Assembly: GCA_002633005.1 (NCBI GenBank)
Contig: NMRA01000010.1
Coordinates: 207,846 to 271,845 of the forward strand
Origin: Phoronis australis
Taxonomy: Eukaryota > Phoronida > Phoronidae
Length of the DNA stretch: 64,000 nt
Reading direction: 5' to 3'
The translations under genes were made by a program, and so were the position numbers. Each line of letters begins with the position of its first letter. The stretch's first letter is position 1. Shown here in pieces: positions 35,580-48,072 of this stretch. Under the pieces are notes generated by a model, which saw only the letters and a program-made list of their open reading frames with translations, searched no databases and was not told the origin of the DNA.

Positions 35580-37340
35580 CGCCAAACAATCGCAGCTGAT
35601 ATCTTGCTAGTACTTTGAATACCCTCATTTGACATTTACACAGTGACTCATCAAAAACCATACCCCGACAACTTTTTCGATCCCTAGTAAACGATCTTCA
35701 ATAGCCTGGAAATACTATTCTTGCTATACTATGGGAAAAGTAACATTATTTTATAACTTCCCATCGGAAATAGTCCTTTTGTGCAATTCACAAATAATGG
35801 TCTTCACGTTCTTCAAACTTCCATCTTTTTGATGGCCGTCAATCCTGTAATTCTCGTTCGCATTTATGGTTGTTTGGGTCGAATGTATTGATGCTACCGT
35901 GCTTTGCAGGAATGTCTTTTAATGAATTCGTAATCTTAACTTCCCCTCGTGAATACTTGGTAGTGTCGGATTTACATGTATAGAGTGACAAAGAACCGCC
36001 TCACCGAAAGAGGGCCTTGTCTGAACGGGGACCCCTTGAGATGAAAGACTAAATATTTATCTAAACATCATTCAACAAAGAATGGACTCACTGGAGACAG
36101 CCCAAGAGTTGTTATCTCTGCGGCGAAGGATGTTAAAGTTGAGTCTCCGATGAGTTGCCAGCAGTCACTGGTACGGTGCGCGGCTTTAGACGCTCTGCGG
36201 CTGGGTTAAAGATCTTTTATAGGCCTAACTATCCCCAATTCCCGTACCAGGATGAATTTCAAAAAAAAGCATGGAGAAATGAGACTGTTAATTCCATCGT
36301 CGTTTGACTCTACAAAAAGTGATCTTCCTCATAATGAAAGCTGGTAGGATTTCACAAAAATAGAGGTAATCGATTCCAACATTGGGCGCTTTCTCCTTGA
36401 GCGGCCCCTTAAGAATTCATCAATAAAAACACAAAATGGGTGTCCACTTGGATGTCACCAATGCCCCCCTAAGCCGAGGGCTGGCCCCTTAAATATAAAA
36501 AGATCTGTGGATTCAAGAAGCAGGAAATGCGCAGCAATTGATGCTATCTGTCAGGTCATCAATTTTCCTCAAATGATGTAAATTTTCGAGAATATGAACG
36601 AAAAAATAGAGCAACAGATGTCTTCATTATTCTTTGCCAGAGAGGACCCTCTGGAAAAATATAGTTTGCATGTGGAAAATTGCCTAATTGAGTTTAAAAA
36701 TCCAGGGAATTAATACACTCCGCAAGAGATACGCTTTACAAGTTTTCTCGATTTTTTTCGAATGTAAATGATTAAGTGCACTTTTTCAATGGCTGCAAAT
36801 AATTTAGAGCCCCCCCTAACAGTCTCCTGCCGTGGCCAAGGCCCTCAATGCACTGGTACTGAGATGACAAATGTTCTCTTGAATGTTCTCTCTTCCCCGT
36901 ACGTGGTTCACTTTTTTCTTTTCTCGACTGCCTCAGCCCAACGAAATGTCATTTGCCACGATAACCCTGACGACAGACAATTAATATTGGGGGTGGGGGA
37001 GGCACACTCCGTTCATATCTCGCTTGTGCATAAAATCGGCAGTGTCCATAACACAGCTCATGTTTGCGTAAACTGCATCAACAATGATTCTCACTGACTG
37101 ACTAATGTCAGACATACAGTTTAGGTCAGATATAAGTAGAATAATGGTGGTAGTTATACCTCATTTATATGGATCATAGTTGGCCGGCGGGAATTATGCA
37201 CAACATTATTCCAGAATTATGTCAGAAATAAAGTGTTTAATTTCAGGCCTTATTATTATGTCTAACGTAATTCGGACACATGTCAGGCATAATTCTGATT
37301 TATGTTACACATAAACCCGAATTAAGTTGTCTCGTTTTTA
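35580..37340. other. No gene recognised
   Basis: AT-rich, short ORFs only. Around 37090-37320 short related phrases recur (AATTATG, TCAGGCATAATTC, TTATGTC). Confidence 0.35.
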
Positions 37341-37344
37341 TGCA

Positions 37345-38605
37345 CCCACATATTTACATGTGGTCGCATATTGCCGTCATCTCCCTGTCTGGGCGTCCGG
37401 GCATCCGGGCGTCCGGCGTCCGCGGCTGTATCTCCTAAAACCCTTGCAGGATCGTATTGAAATTTGGCAGGTGTGTTCCTATGGGGTCTACGACCGAGGG
37501 CGACTAGTTTCGGACCGACCCGAGTACTGCTGTGCCCCCTAGTGGCAATTTTAGTTTTTTACGTTTGCTTCTGTATCTTCAAAGGTCTTCAACCGATTTT
37601 CATTTGGTAGATAGGCATCTATTAATGAGTTGACGCTATCCTCCCGTTTTCGGATTGCTTTGATGGATTTTTCGCCATCTAGTGGCCATTTTTACTATTT
37701 TCGAGTCGTTTTATTGGCGTCCGCCCCTCCAACAACCAAACCACTCTAAGGATGATTGTGAAAATTGGCATCATTGTACGGTCTTACTATAAAGAAGACA
37801 GTTGACGAAGATTTTCCGATGACTTCGACTTCTGTGGCGCCACCTAGAGGTAGTTTTGTTTGTTTGTTTTTGCGCCCATGGCTGTATCTCCTAAACGCTC
37901 TACAGGATCTTTATTGAATTTAGCAAATGTATTTATATAAAGTTGACAACAGACGACAACGACTTTCGAACAGATCGGTCCACCGGTGTACCCCCTCAGT
38001 AGTGGCAATTTTAGTTTTTTACGTTTATTGCTGTATCTTCAAAGGTACTCAACGGATTTCCATAAAATTTGGCACATAGTCATCCATTAGTGAGGTGACG
38101 CTAGTCATTCATCTTCGGATTGATTCAAGGTTTTTTGCGCCACCTAGTGGCCATTTTTGTTGTTTTTGAATCAGTTTTGTGGCGTTCGTCCCTCTGTCAA
38201 CCAAACCACTGTAAGGATGATTGTGAAAGATGGCATGTATGTACTTTCTATGAAGGGGACGGTTGCCGATGATTTCTGATGACTGTGGTGGCTCCTAGTG
38301 GCGGTTTTGTTTTTTTGCCCCATACCTGTGTCTCCTAAGCCCTCCGATCTGCAGGATCTTTATTAAATTTAGCGCGTGAATTTATATGAAGTTAATAAGA
38401 GATGACAACTTTTAGACCGGTCCGATGAACACTGTGCCCCCTAGTGGCAATTTCGTTTATTTTGTTTTCCTCTGTTTCTCTGAAGTTGGCCTCGGCAAAT
38501 TTTAATTAAAGTTGGTAAATGGCTTTCTTTTAAAGAAACGATGACATTTTTTGGTTTTCAGACAGACGGTGTTTTGCACCATCTAGTGGCCATTTTAATG
38601 ATACA
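37345..38605 (+). repeat. 1.25-kb periodic repeat block, copy 2
   Basis: The CTAGTGGC phrase recurs at about 37535, 37676, 37841, 37992, 38142, 38291, 38439 and 38579, a period near 148 bp. Three sub-types alternate: GCCCCCTAGTGGCAATTTTAG, CATCTAGTGGCCATTTTTA and CTCCTAGTGGC(A/G)GTTTTG. It starts at GCATATTGCCGTC with CGTCCGGGC runs and ends about 230 bp before the RNASEH2A start codon. Confidence 0.85.
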
Positions 38606-38831
38606 AATAAACAACCCTAAAAACACACCATTTGCGATGCATTTATTGCATTGCGGCACATTTCAACGCTCCGCGTTGCTCTGGCGTGTAGTTCCACACC
38701 CAGACTGCAGGCTTACCGTAAGATGACGCTGCAGCGCTTTCTTTGTAACGATTTTGTTGCATCAACTTCATTTGTTTTCTGCTCAGTGGCGGGAGTTGAT
38801 CGGTTTGTTTTGGTTGCTCTTGGTCTTGGCT
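38606..38831 (+). promoter_or_regulatory. RNASEH2A 5' flank and probable 5' UTR
   Basis: Only about 226 bases separate the repeat block from the start codon, so the core promoter must be compact or partly inside the repeat. No TATA box was seen near here. An in-frame upstream ATG at 38754 would add 26 residues, but the product from 38832 matches the family's usual MDLS-type N terminus. Confidence 0.45.
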
Positions 38832-41800
38832 ATGGATTTGTCTAAATTCGAAAAAGACAACACTAAAAACTGCATTTTAGAATCGAGTCCTCCGGAAGAA
38901 ACTTTTAACGAACCTTGTTGGTTAGGTATAGACGAGGCTGGAAGGGGTCCAGTGTTGGGTAAGTCAACACCGTTGCTCATCACATCAGCCGCTGGCGGCT
39001 ACTCAGCGCTTATTGTCATGATAATAATTAAAGACAGTGACCACCGTCCGTCTCTAGCTGACTAGTCAGCTAGAGAAGGTGTAGCTCCTGTAGGAACTTC
39101 ATTCCCCAGAAGCTTTTCGGTGAATTATGCTTCACACCGACTAAGTCACGTTGATATAACTTGAACATGGGCAACGCAGCACTGAAAAAAGTGGGGGGGG
39201 GGCTAAAACCCCCTCAGCCCCCCTGTGGTGCACCACCTATAGTATAGACCATGTGCGGCATAGCACTGAAAAAAGTGGGGGGCTACATCCCCCCAGCCCC
39301 CTATGGTGCGCCGCCCATGTATAAATACCCTTTTGCGCATAGAGGGACACCTTTAGCCAGGAGACTGTCGATGTATTTAATTCCTTCCAACTGCACTAAA
39401 CAGTTGATTCACCAGGGTTTGCTTACCTAATGCTCGAAACTTGCCTGCCAAGGTCGTACCTCTCGTATGGGAAAAGTCAAAATGGCGCTATGCTCAAAAT
39501 GTACTTATAGCAACGTGTTCTTGATGGTTTAGCCAGTGTGAGGCATAATTTGCCGACAAGTTACCAAAGTCATGACATCTTTATGGGTTGACCCAGTTCA
39601 GATGATTATCTGCCGCTTGAGCTGCATTGGTGCGTTCACTGTGCCAGTTCCAGATTGTTAATAAAATCTACAGTGCTAGCAAGCAATTGCTTGTGGTTCG
39701 CAAACCAAAGGTAAGCTATTGAAGAAAAATCACATGTTGATAGCATATACTGGGTTTTGAGCTTGGGCCATCGGCATGCAAGTCCAAGAGATTAGTGCAA
39801 CCAGGCAAGCGATTTAGAGAGGCGTGAAACCTGGAATGCCTGGGGGGGGGGAGGTTGGAGGTGAGTAACTCAATTTCTGTGTTTTGAGTTTTGTGTGTGC
39901 CCTGTTGTTTAATGCCAATGTAGAAAAATCCACATGACGGTGGCGGGAGTCGAACTCGGCTGTTAGGGTGAGTCCTGCTGAGTGGTAATTGCCAATGGAC
40001 AAGTGATTTAGAGGCTCTGTTAAAAAATAGCAGACAATTGTGAGTTTTTTTACCCACCTGCAACGACTGTAGTATTGTTCTACATTGTTCTTTTTGAGAA
40101 ATTACTTGTATCGTGTTCATAATAAAACATTTTGTGAAATTACTTGTATCATGTTCATAATAAACCATTTTGTGTTAGCCTTGTGAAATTACTTGTATCA
40201 TGTTCATAATAAGACATTTTTGTTTGCCTTATGGCGTATTAGAAAAACAAAAAAGAAATATTTTAGAAAACTCTTAGTTACAGTGTGTTTTAACATTTAA
40301 TGATTTTGACATGTTATTAATACCTTTGTTTAGGTATGAACCAATGTACTTTTCTTTTTTGCTTAATTTTCCTAAAAAGTCATTGACGCACAACCCAGTC
40401 AATCATTGGCATGAAGTTAAATTTGTAATTTTGTCGCATTATGTTGTAGGCCCAATGGTCTATGGAACATGTTACAGTCCTATCTCCCAGAAAGAGAAAC
40501 TCAAAGAAATGGGATTCGCAGGTGAAATGTGTTGTTAAAGCTATGACATTCCACTTTGGTAGTGTTCACGCTACATATAGTCAAAGGTGGTGCTGCGCCA
40601 TGTTTGATATGCTTTGCACCATGTTTGGAAATCTTGATCCATGTTTGAAAATCCCCGAGCCCTTTGTTGCTCAGGGAGAGCCTTAATATACCTTCAGTTA
40701 CTTTAAAATTATACATTTTTATCATCAAAACCCGATTCGTGGTTAAAACAAGTGTACCAAAAATACTGTCAATAACATGGGACACTTTCAAAATGTTAGT
40801 GTAATACTGATGTGAGCTTAGCAGGTACCGGGGAGTTCCAAAAGAGCCCCGGGGGCACCCCTAGAAGCATATCGTTTGCAAAGCGGTCATGTGTGCATTT
40901 TAACATTTTGTTTATCAAGAGGCGTACCTAAGATCATTATACCTCAACTTTTTACAAGCACATTGCAATGGCAAATAAGACTACACATGCAAGTTTTAAA
41001 ACTAACCAGTGCTGATTTGGTCGAAGGCAAAATTTTAAAAGGTTAGGTAGTACTTTTCTAAAATTATAAAAACCAAGTTGTCACCTTTACGACCATTTTT
41101 GCTGTATGACCTCTTGTGAAGCAGTTTTGAAGTTGTTGTAAAGGGGAGTTTTTCGTGGCTTTTCACACTGAATGCTAAAGGTGTGTAAATTACATCAGGT
41201 ATTGTCTGATTGTTTCAGATTCCAAAACTTTGACAGAAGAAAAGCGTGAAGAGCTTTTTGAAGTCATCGACAAAGCCAGTGACACGATTGGTTGGATTGT
41301 CGATATCTTATCTCCGCAGTATATATCTAACAGTATGTTAAGAAGGTGAGCAAACAGAAGTTTTATGGTGGTAAATTTCATTCGATGACGGCAAAACTAT
41401 TGTTATTGGGTTCACCCGGAAACCTAAGTGGTCATCTCAGCCTTTGATGCTGAATCGTAGCTATCTTCATTTTGCAGACATGGTGACTTACCCAGGTTTC
41501 ACTCTACACCATTGCCTGTCTTGAACACTGTTTTATTGTCTTTGAAAGAGAGTATCAACAAACTTAAGCAACAGAAAATGAAGTCCACCCGGTTTAAGCT
41601 CACTCCAGTTTTGCATTCAGTCTCCTGTTCATTGCGAAGTGCCCCCTGTTTGCCAACCCCCGCTCCTTGGTCACCAATAATTTTGCATTTCCTTCCTCTG
41701 TTGAGGGTGGGTGAAGGTTAAGTTGGCGTGGTTAATAAGAAAATTGTTTCATTACCCCAATTGGCTTTGAATAGTTCTGTACGAAGTGAGCTAATAAATT

Positions 41801-44800
41801 ATTTCTTTCTTTGGTTATAGGTCCAAATATAATCTCAATGCCTTATCACATGATACAGCAATTGGTCTAATACAGAAAGTGTTGGACAAAGGAGTCAATT
41901 TAAAAGAGGTATAGTACAAATGTGTCGTATTGAAAACAATAGTCAACTAAACCATTGTCATTAACGTAAATTTCTTTCTCCGTTCTCTTGCCCTAGTATT
42001 TACAGTGTGGCTACAGCAAATAACCAACATTACTGTTTTAAAATTGAAAAGTAGTTATTAGCCATGTTTGAATTCTTAAAGTGGAGGGACTATAAGAGAA
42101 ATTAGCGAATCAATAAATTTTCTTCAGCATCACGGCTAAACAACAAACGTTAATTTGTGAATCGATTGTGACGGGTTAGCCACAGTCTGGCTTAGGCTCA
42201 CTTAGGCGTTGGATAACAAAAGCTCAAATGTTAGCGTAGGAGTTGTCTCATGATGCCTGTAATTGGTGCCTTTGAATTCATGTTTTGTTTTCTATGTAGA
42301 TATACGTTGATACAGTTGGACCACCAGACAAATACCAAGACAAGTTGAAGGGCATCTTTCCAGACCTTGATGTCACAGTGGCTAAGAAAGCTGATTCCCT
42401 CTACACCATAGTCAGCGCTGCCAGTATATGTGCCAAGGTATGTGTGTATATGCCTCCTCAAGGAATTAGTGACTTCACCGGCAAGGTGGTATAACATGAA
42501 AATATCTTGGACTTAAATTGAAGGAGGAAGTAGTGTGGCCTTGTGGGAAAAGTATTCGCTTCAAGGTTTTGGGTTCGAGTCCCACTGGGGCACACTGCTG
42601 GACCCTTGAGTCAGTCTATATTATTAATAATAGAATAAAAATGGTTCTAGGTGATCAGTCTAATGGGCCAATCAGAGTGGCCTGTGCTTATCTTGTACAA
42701 CGTGTATCAGACAGCCTGCAACTGTTTTTTTATAAGTTCAAGAAAAGTGTTATTTCACCACGACACAGCACCACCACATTCTTTCATAGTTCAGACATCA
42801 AGTATGTCAGAGTTTATTGGCAGAGTTGGATGAAGTTCTGTTGAAAGCTGTTCAGTTCGTTTTTGAAGGCAACTTTATTGTAGTGGTGGACTTTCAGAAA
42901 GCCTGCACTGGATTAACACCCCACTATTGTATATTCAATGGTATGTAACACAATACAGCATATCTCTCGTGATGCAACATCACAGGTGCCATGACAAAAT
43001 TATTGTGAAGTCACCGTTCCTGTGCCAACGAAAGTTTTCTTTTGCATTTTGAGTTGCACTTCTGACTCCAGGGAATTGTCAAACTTGGCAGACACAATCT
43101 AATAATGACAGTTTCTTGGTCTCTGCTTGGCCATCGTACTCAGACACTTGCTTGACACTTGAAAAACTTGGTCAGTAGTATGTGTTGCTTTTCTACTTCC
43201 ACATATGAGGACAGCTATATTGCTGCGAGCTCGTTCCCTGCCTACCCATGTCATATAATTTTTATCGCGTAGATTCATAATTCATGCTTTGGAAATTTGT
43301 CCTTGGGCTAGAATTGATGACGTTATTAATAATATGTAGCAAATATTGAAGACTTCATTACAGCACCATTCATATGCACATGTTATAATTCTTGTGCATT
43401 TTCAATTGGAGTTTTAGAACTTTTTTATTTATAAGTTTCAATTCAACTGTTGGACTATTCCTGTGGAAAACATTAGCACTCTCCAAAAGTGGTAGGCTAC
43501 CAGTATTTCTAATTGTTCTTGTTGTTTACTTCCACGCCTTAGGTTGCTAGGGACCTTTCAGTCAAAAGATGGGATTTCGGCGAAGGTCATGAAATAGAAA
43601 ACTATGGATCAGGTTACCCATCAGGTAAAAAATGATTACTAATTTTATTTCACTTTGGAAATAGAAAATTGAACTTATTACAATTTTTATGAGACCAGGC
43701 ATACATAATTATGTGACCATGGATACATACTTATGAGACCACATGTACATACATGAGACTACACATATATAATTATGAGACCACCACGTACATAATTGAC
43801 CTATCACCAGGACTTTGAGTGACGGCTTAACTGACCATTTAGAACTCATCATTCGTGACACACCTTCGTTTCCAAGCCGCCATTTTACCCGACAATCAAG
43901 CCGTTGCTAAGTAAACCTTATTGTTTGTTAGTCAACATTACGCAAGGAAGCGGAGCTTACGATTGGTCAATTATGATACCACACATACATAATTATGAGA
44001 CCAGGCATACATAATTATGAAACAACGCATTCATAATTACGCGGTCATGCATACATAATTATGAGACTGCACATACATAATTATGAGACACTCGTACATA
44101 ATTATTATGAGAGGATGCATACATAATTATGAGACCACTCATACATAATTATGTGGTTATGTATTGCTGTAATCTTGGATCGACTTTTGGGGGCAGTCCG
44201 CTGTTGTAGTCAGGATCTAAATGAAATTTGGCGGGTGTGTTGCTATGAAGCTCATGACAGATGGCTTGGAGTTTTGGATTGATCTGACTTTTGCTGTGCC
44301 TCAAGTGGTAATTTTATTCTTTTATGTTTGCCTCCGTATCTTGATGGATTTTTATGAAATCTCACAAATGGGTAATTCTTTACAAATTTGACATTTCTGG
44401 GTTTTCTTCTGTGTTCTTGGTTTTATCTTGAATAAAATGGTGACTTTTCAATGAATTTGTTATGATCAGTGCTCCGTGTTGGTCTTACGGTTATTATTAT
44501 TATTATTTTCCAGTCAGTTTCTGCATCTGTTTCTCTATACACCAAATTGCTCAAAGGATCAATCGTCAATTTTACGGCAAATAGGTTTCTACAATATGTG
44601 TCTCTGTGTCGGTGATCAAGCTAGTGTTTATTGCAATAAAGCTCATTTTCCGGACGTTCTTTCCACTGAGTGCAATGCCGTTGAAAAATTTCTTTTTCCA
44701 GATCCAGCCACTAAAAAGTTCATGTCTGAAAATATCGACCCTGTCTTTGGTTACCCGTCCTTCGTTCGCTTCAGTTGGTCCACAGCAGATCTGCTGCTAC

Positions 44801-45299
44801 AGAAGAAGGCTGCACTTGTACAGTGGTGAGCGTACTGATACATAACAAAAGTCATTTTGCAGAATTGCCCTCTGATATGGGTATCAAAACTCATATTCGG
44901 TAATGAGTCGGCCTATTTCTCCGACAACTGTAATACTGTTTTTGCTCACGTCTATTATTGAAGCTGTTTTTAGCCACTGGCAGAGTTTCCATTATTTGCT
45001 GCGAGGTAGTCGACTTTTTGTAAAAAAATTACGAATTTGGCAAGTTTTTTAGGTAATAAGTGAAGAAATAGCAGTTTTTAATGTTTATTAATTTTAGAAC
45101 TATTCGCATCTTTGATGTCTAGACAAAAGCGCATGCTTATTCATGAAATTATTGCAGGGAAGACGATGAGGAAGATGATGATGAGAAAACTGCAAAAGCG
45201 GCTCCATCAGTGATGTCCTTTTTTACTGCCAAACCCAACAGAAAAAGGAAACATAGCTTCTTTACAGAACGTTGTCTGAAGACTGTTTCAAAATTCTGA
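38832..45299 (+). CDS. RNASEH2A: Ribonuclease H2 subunit A, complete, 8 exons, 299 aa
   Basis: Exons: 38832-38958, 40450-40521, 41219-41345, 41821-41908, 42300-42437, 43543-43624, 44702-44825, 45158-45299 (TGA). All phases join to exactly 299 codons plus stop, the length of the human protein. The catalytic subunit of the nuclear RNase H2 complex cuts RNA in RNA-DNA hybrids and removes single ribonucleotides from DNA. Visible motifs are [13 protein letters not shown] (Asp34-Glu35), ADSKTL-like after exon 2, [18 protein letters not shown] and KADSLY...[12 protein letters not shown] (further catalytic Asp), and YGSGYPSDP, whose Tyr senses the ribo-deoxyribo junction. The start at 38832 ([11 protein letters not shown]) matches the family N terminus. 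The C-terminal exon holds an acidic run then [19 protein letters not shown], a possible weak PCNA-type motif plus basic patch. The partner subunits B and C are not in the window. Confidence 0.97.
39165..39240 (+). repeat. Hairpin repeat, copy 2
   Basis: ACATGGGCAACGCAGCACTG, a G run, CCCCCTCAGCCCCCC and TGGTGCACCACC. Same family as 35509-35579. It lies in RNASEH2A intron 1. Confidence 0.75.
39249..39320 (+). repeat. Hairpin repeat, copy 3
   Basis: Directly follows copy 2 in the same orientation and ends GGTGCGCCGCCCATGT. The pair looks like a tandem insertion or duplication. Confidence 0.8.
39930..39990 (-). repeat. Possible tRNA-derived SINE fragment
   Basis: The minus strand reads GAGTTCGACTCCCGCCACC, a B-box-like TΨC arm. 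No A box was confirmed. Confidence 0.35.
40098..40223 (+). repeat. Three tandem copies of a ~38-bp unit
   Basis: GAAATTACTTGTATC(G/A)TGTTCATAATAA recurs at 40098, 40136 and 40185. The second spacing has 11 extra bases. Confidence 0.9.
42070..42270 (+). repeat. Dispersed repeat of about 200 bp, copy 2
   Basis: Homologous to 9805-10005. It ends about 30 bp before the acceptor of RNASEH2A exon 5, so its right end lies next to the branch-point and pyrimidine region of that intron. Confidence 0.7.
42525..42640 (+). repeat. tRNA-derived SINE, copy 1
   Basis: It has an A-box-like TGGCCTTGTGGG and a B box GGGTTCGAGTCCCAC, flanked by AGTAGTGTG and CACACTGCTGGACCCTTGAGTCA. The same frame occurs inverted at 56985-57090. 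The tRNA-like part has extra bases before the 3' acceptor strand, so it is not a working tRNA gene. It lies in RNASEH2A intron 5. Confidence 0.8.
43690..44160 (+). repeat. Imperfect tandem repeat of CATACATAATTATGAGACCA, interrupted
   Basis: At least a dozen diverged 20-25-bp units lie at 43690-43793 and 43977-44160 in RNASEH2A intron 6. They are split by a separate 185-bp element. Confidence 0.9.
43793..43977. mobile_element. 185-bp MITE-like element inserted in the tandem array, copy 1
   Basis: The ends TAATTGACCTATC and GATTGGTCAATTA are inverse with one mismatch (13 bp). The interior includes TTTGAGTGACGGCTTAACTGA and CGCCATTTTACCCGACAA. An inverted homologous copy lies at about 55865-56058. 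Flanking TA or TAA could be the target site. No transposase. Confidence 0.8.
44205..44540 (+). repeat. Diverged fragment of the 148-bp periodic family
   Basis: It shares GAAATTTGGCGGGTGTGTTGCTATG, TCAAGTGG(T/C)AATTTT and the CTCAAAGGATC phrase with the 37.3-kb block. It ends about 160 bp before RNASEH2A exon 7. Confidence 0.6.
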
Positions 45300-48072
45300 A
45301 AGCCGCCGACTCCTTCTCCATTCCTTTCCAATAAACCCTAACTGGCGGCAGCAATCACTTCTCGTCAGTAAGGTGTGGTCTTCCCGAGTTTTTATTGTTT
45401 GTTTAAAGAACGAGAAAAGGCAAACACTGTATTCTTAGCAGAACTGTTTCTGGAAAGTCCTCAAGAGGATGACTTCGCTTTGTCAGATTATATTTGAGTA
45501 TCTGAGAGTTTAAGGGCTGATTGTTGAAATGACTTGCTTCACAAACTGAGAAAAGTAAAACCATTAAACTTGGTACAATCAAATACCATTACGTTATTTA
45601 CTACATAATCCAACATTGGCGTACATGTTAATCCCATTGGCTCAGTTTTAAAATTTTCCAGGTGACGTATCGTTCCACAAATAAATAGGCTTGTTTGATA
45701 GACATGTTTCGTGTGTTGTACGGTTTAATTTAAAAAAAAGTTTTTGCATGAATAAAGTCAAAATAATGATAAAAAGATGCAAAAAGAGGAAACTGGAAAT
45801 CAAATAAGAGGAAATCGAAACCAAAAAAGAGGAAATCATCAATAAAAGAGCTGAAGCTGATTCAACAGAAGTTATGCCAGGGTAGAGTTCAGTGGCTGTC
45901 TCGCGACTAGAAAAATCTCGTTTACAATACACGTTTAATATCTAGTATGTAATCTCACAGTCTTGCTTTTTGCAAGGTCCTAGCGTTACTGAATTTACCC
46001 ATGTTTCACCTTGTTGCCCGTTTTTTTCCTACATATGTGGGTGCATATTGCTGCCACTTCTGGGCGTCTGCTGCTGCATGTCCTAAACCCCTTGCAAGAT
46101 CTCCTTTTTCTAGTTAGTCTAGAAAACTACTGATCATTCTTTTAATTCTTGTAATGGCTTGATATTTCAAGTTGGTGTTGCAAAGTCTTGCATTTCTCAC
46201 AAGAAACTGGTTCCACAGAACACTCCCCAAACTCTATAAAGAAAGACCAGGCAACATCACGCTGGGTAATGTTTCCCAGCGTAAGCTCCAGACTGCTGAA
46301 GTGACTGTTCGGCAAGATTAGGTACTTGAATTTTTGGAGAAAACTCCCACTTTCCATTAATTAAATATTTCTAACTGTAAGTGTCTTGTGTTTGGTGCCC
46401 CATTAGTCAGTTGCAGTTTTATAGCAGATGACAAAGAAATACAAACTTTCTTATGGAAAAGAAATTAATCTTTATTAAAGGAATGTTCTAATTTATAAAC
46501 TGGAACCACATAGTGCAATAAACAACAAAAAAAACATTTATTGCTATATTTTTAATATGATTCCCTATTCAACTTTACCTTCGAGGATCATGCTGTAAAT
46601 AATCTGGTTTAGGAAGTGTTAGTTATTTATCCTCACCACATAATCAAATCATAAAATTAAAAGATAGACAATAAGTATGCAACTTTCACAAATAAAATTT
46701 CAAGTATCTAAAATCTATAATGGAAAGACTGGATATGCAATGCTTAAAAACGACAGTTTACAGTCTAATGAATGAATCTTATACTTGGTCCCTGCTACAT
46801 GCGATGTAAATTTAAAGCTAGTGTACAGTACCATTAGTACTGTTAACTCTCTTAATGGCATATTTTTCCAATCTATGTTCCTACAAGTGGCACATTTTTG
46901 ATGTTCCCATTTCTGAGAATACACTGAAGATTATATCTGAGCCTTACTATCTCAAATTCCAAGTTCAAGGCATTTGAAAGACTGACTAGACACTGTAGAC
47001 CCGTGACCATTCTCTCACTTGCAACAAATTTTCAAATTCTCATTCATGTACGTGAGTCCTAAAAAATCCACCACCACAAGACTTGTATCACACGCTAAAA
47101 GAAACTGACAGACAAAATGACTCAGAATTTCTAGTCTTGATGTTTGCAAGCAAAAAGTCCCTTCATAGCTGTCCATTATGCCAGGGAATGCCGAGGACAT
47201 TATGAAAGTTTATACAGGGAATATGAGTCGGAATGGATTATACAGAATGCCATAGTGTAAACTGAACGGTCATGTCATCAAGCACCGTTTTGTGTCATTA
47301 ATTTATGTGCGTAGTGTGGTTTTTAACTCGTGTGTCATCATCGTGAAATGGGGCTCATTGAATCAAAGGTCATAAGCAGAGTCGTGACAAAGACAGACGT
47401 ACCGACATTATCCCATATCAAAACTGAACTTACAGTACAACCATCCATGCTAAGACCAGATTTACCATCTCTGATAAAACGGGCCCCTGTTCTCTAATCC
47501 AGCAGTAACTTAATAGACAAGTGTAAAATAAATATATAAATATTATAACTGGTTCACGAAAATATCACCAGCTTTAAAAAACTAACAATCTTGTCAACAA
47601 TACAGGTTTAAGGTAAATAAAAAGTTAAGAAATGGGTTCCAATGTTGCCCATGTGAAATTGCAGTGAATAATCAGCACAAGACTTGAAAAGAATATACCC
47701 AACACAGTCAACTCTTAACATAAATCTATAACAAGCAAGCCTACAGTATCATGATAAGTTTCTGAATGCCTCAATTGGCACAGTAGTTTTCTAAAAAGTT
47801 GTCGATGTTTTTTCTTGTCGAATATTGTCAAAATATAGAAGCAAAAATCACACTAATTTTTAAATGATTCGGTGTTTAGTGTCTTGGGTTTTCATGAATA
47901 CTTCGACAAACGAGATGGAAAATGTAAAATGTTTTTGAAAACTACAGAACTGCAGGTTGACATTCACAATTACAACAGGAACATTGTTTTTTCTCAATAT
48001 TGCATTCATTAATTGAAAAACTGGAAGACAAAATGAAATCATTTTCTTCAAGGGCCGACCGTTCCAATTTCT
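45300..48072. other. Convergent 3' region between RNASEH2A and the SOD-repeat gene
   Basis: A plus-strand AATAAA at 45330-45335, about 30 bases after the stop, is the likely RNASEH2A poly(A) signal. A short fragment of the periodic repeat (GGGTGCATATTGCTGCC) lies at 46040-46110. Minus-strand AATAAA-type signals occur near 46480-46540 for the opposite gene. No other gene was recognised. Confidence 0.5.

Noticed and set aside
42518-42844. 108-codon plus-strand ORF
   Set aside because: Its start overlaps the tRNA-derived SINE and it lies inside an RNASEH2A intron.
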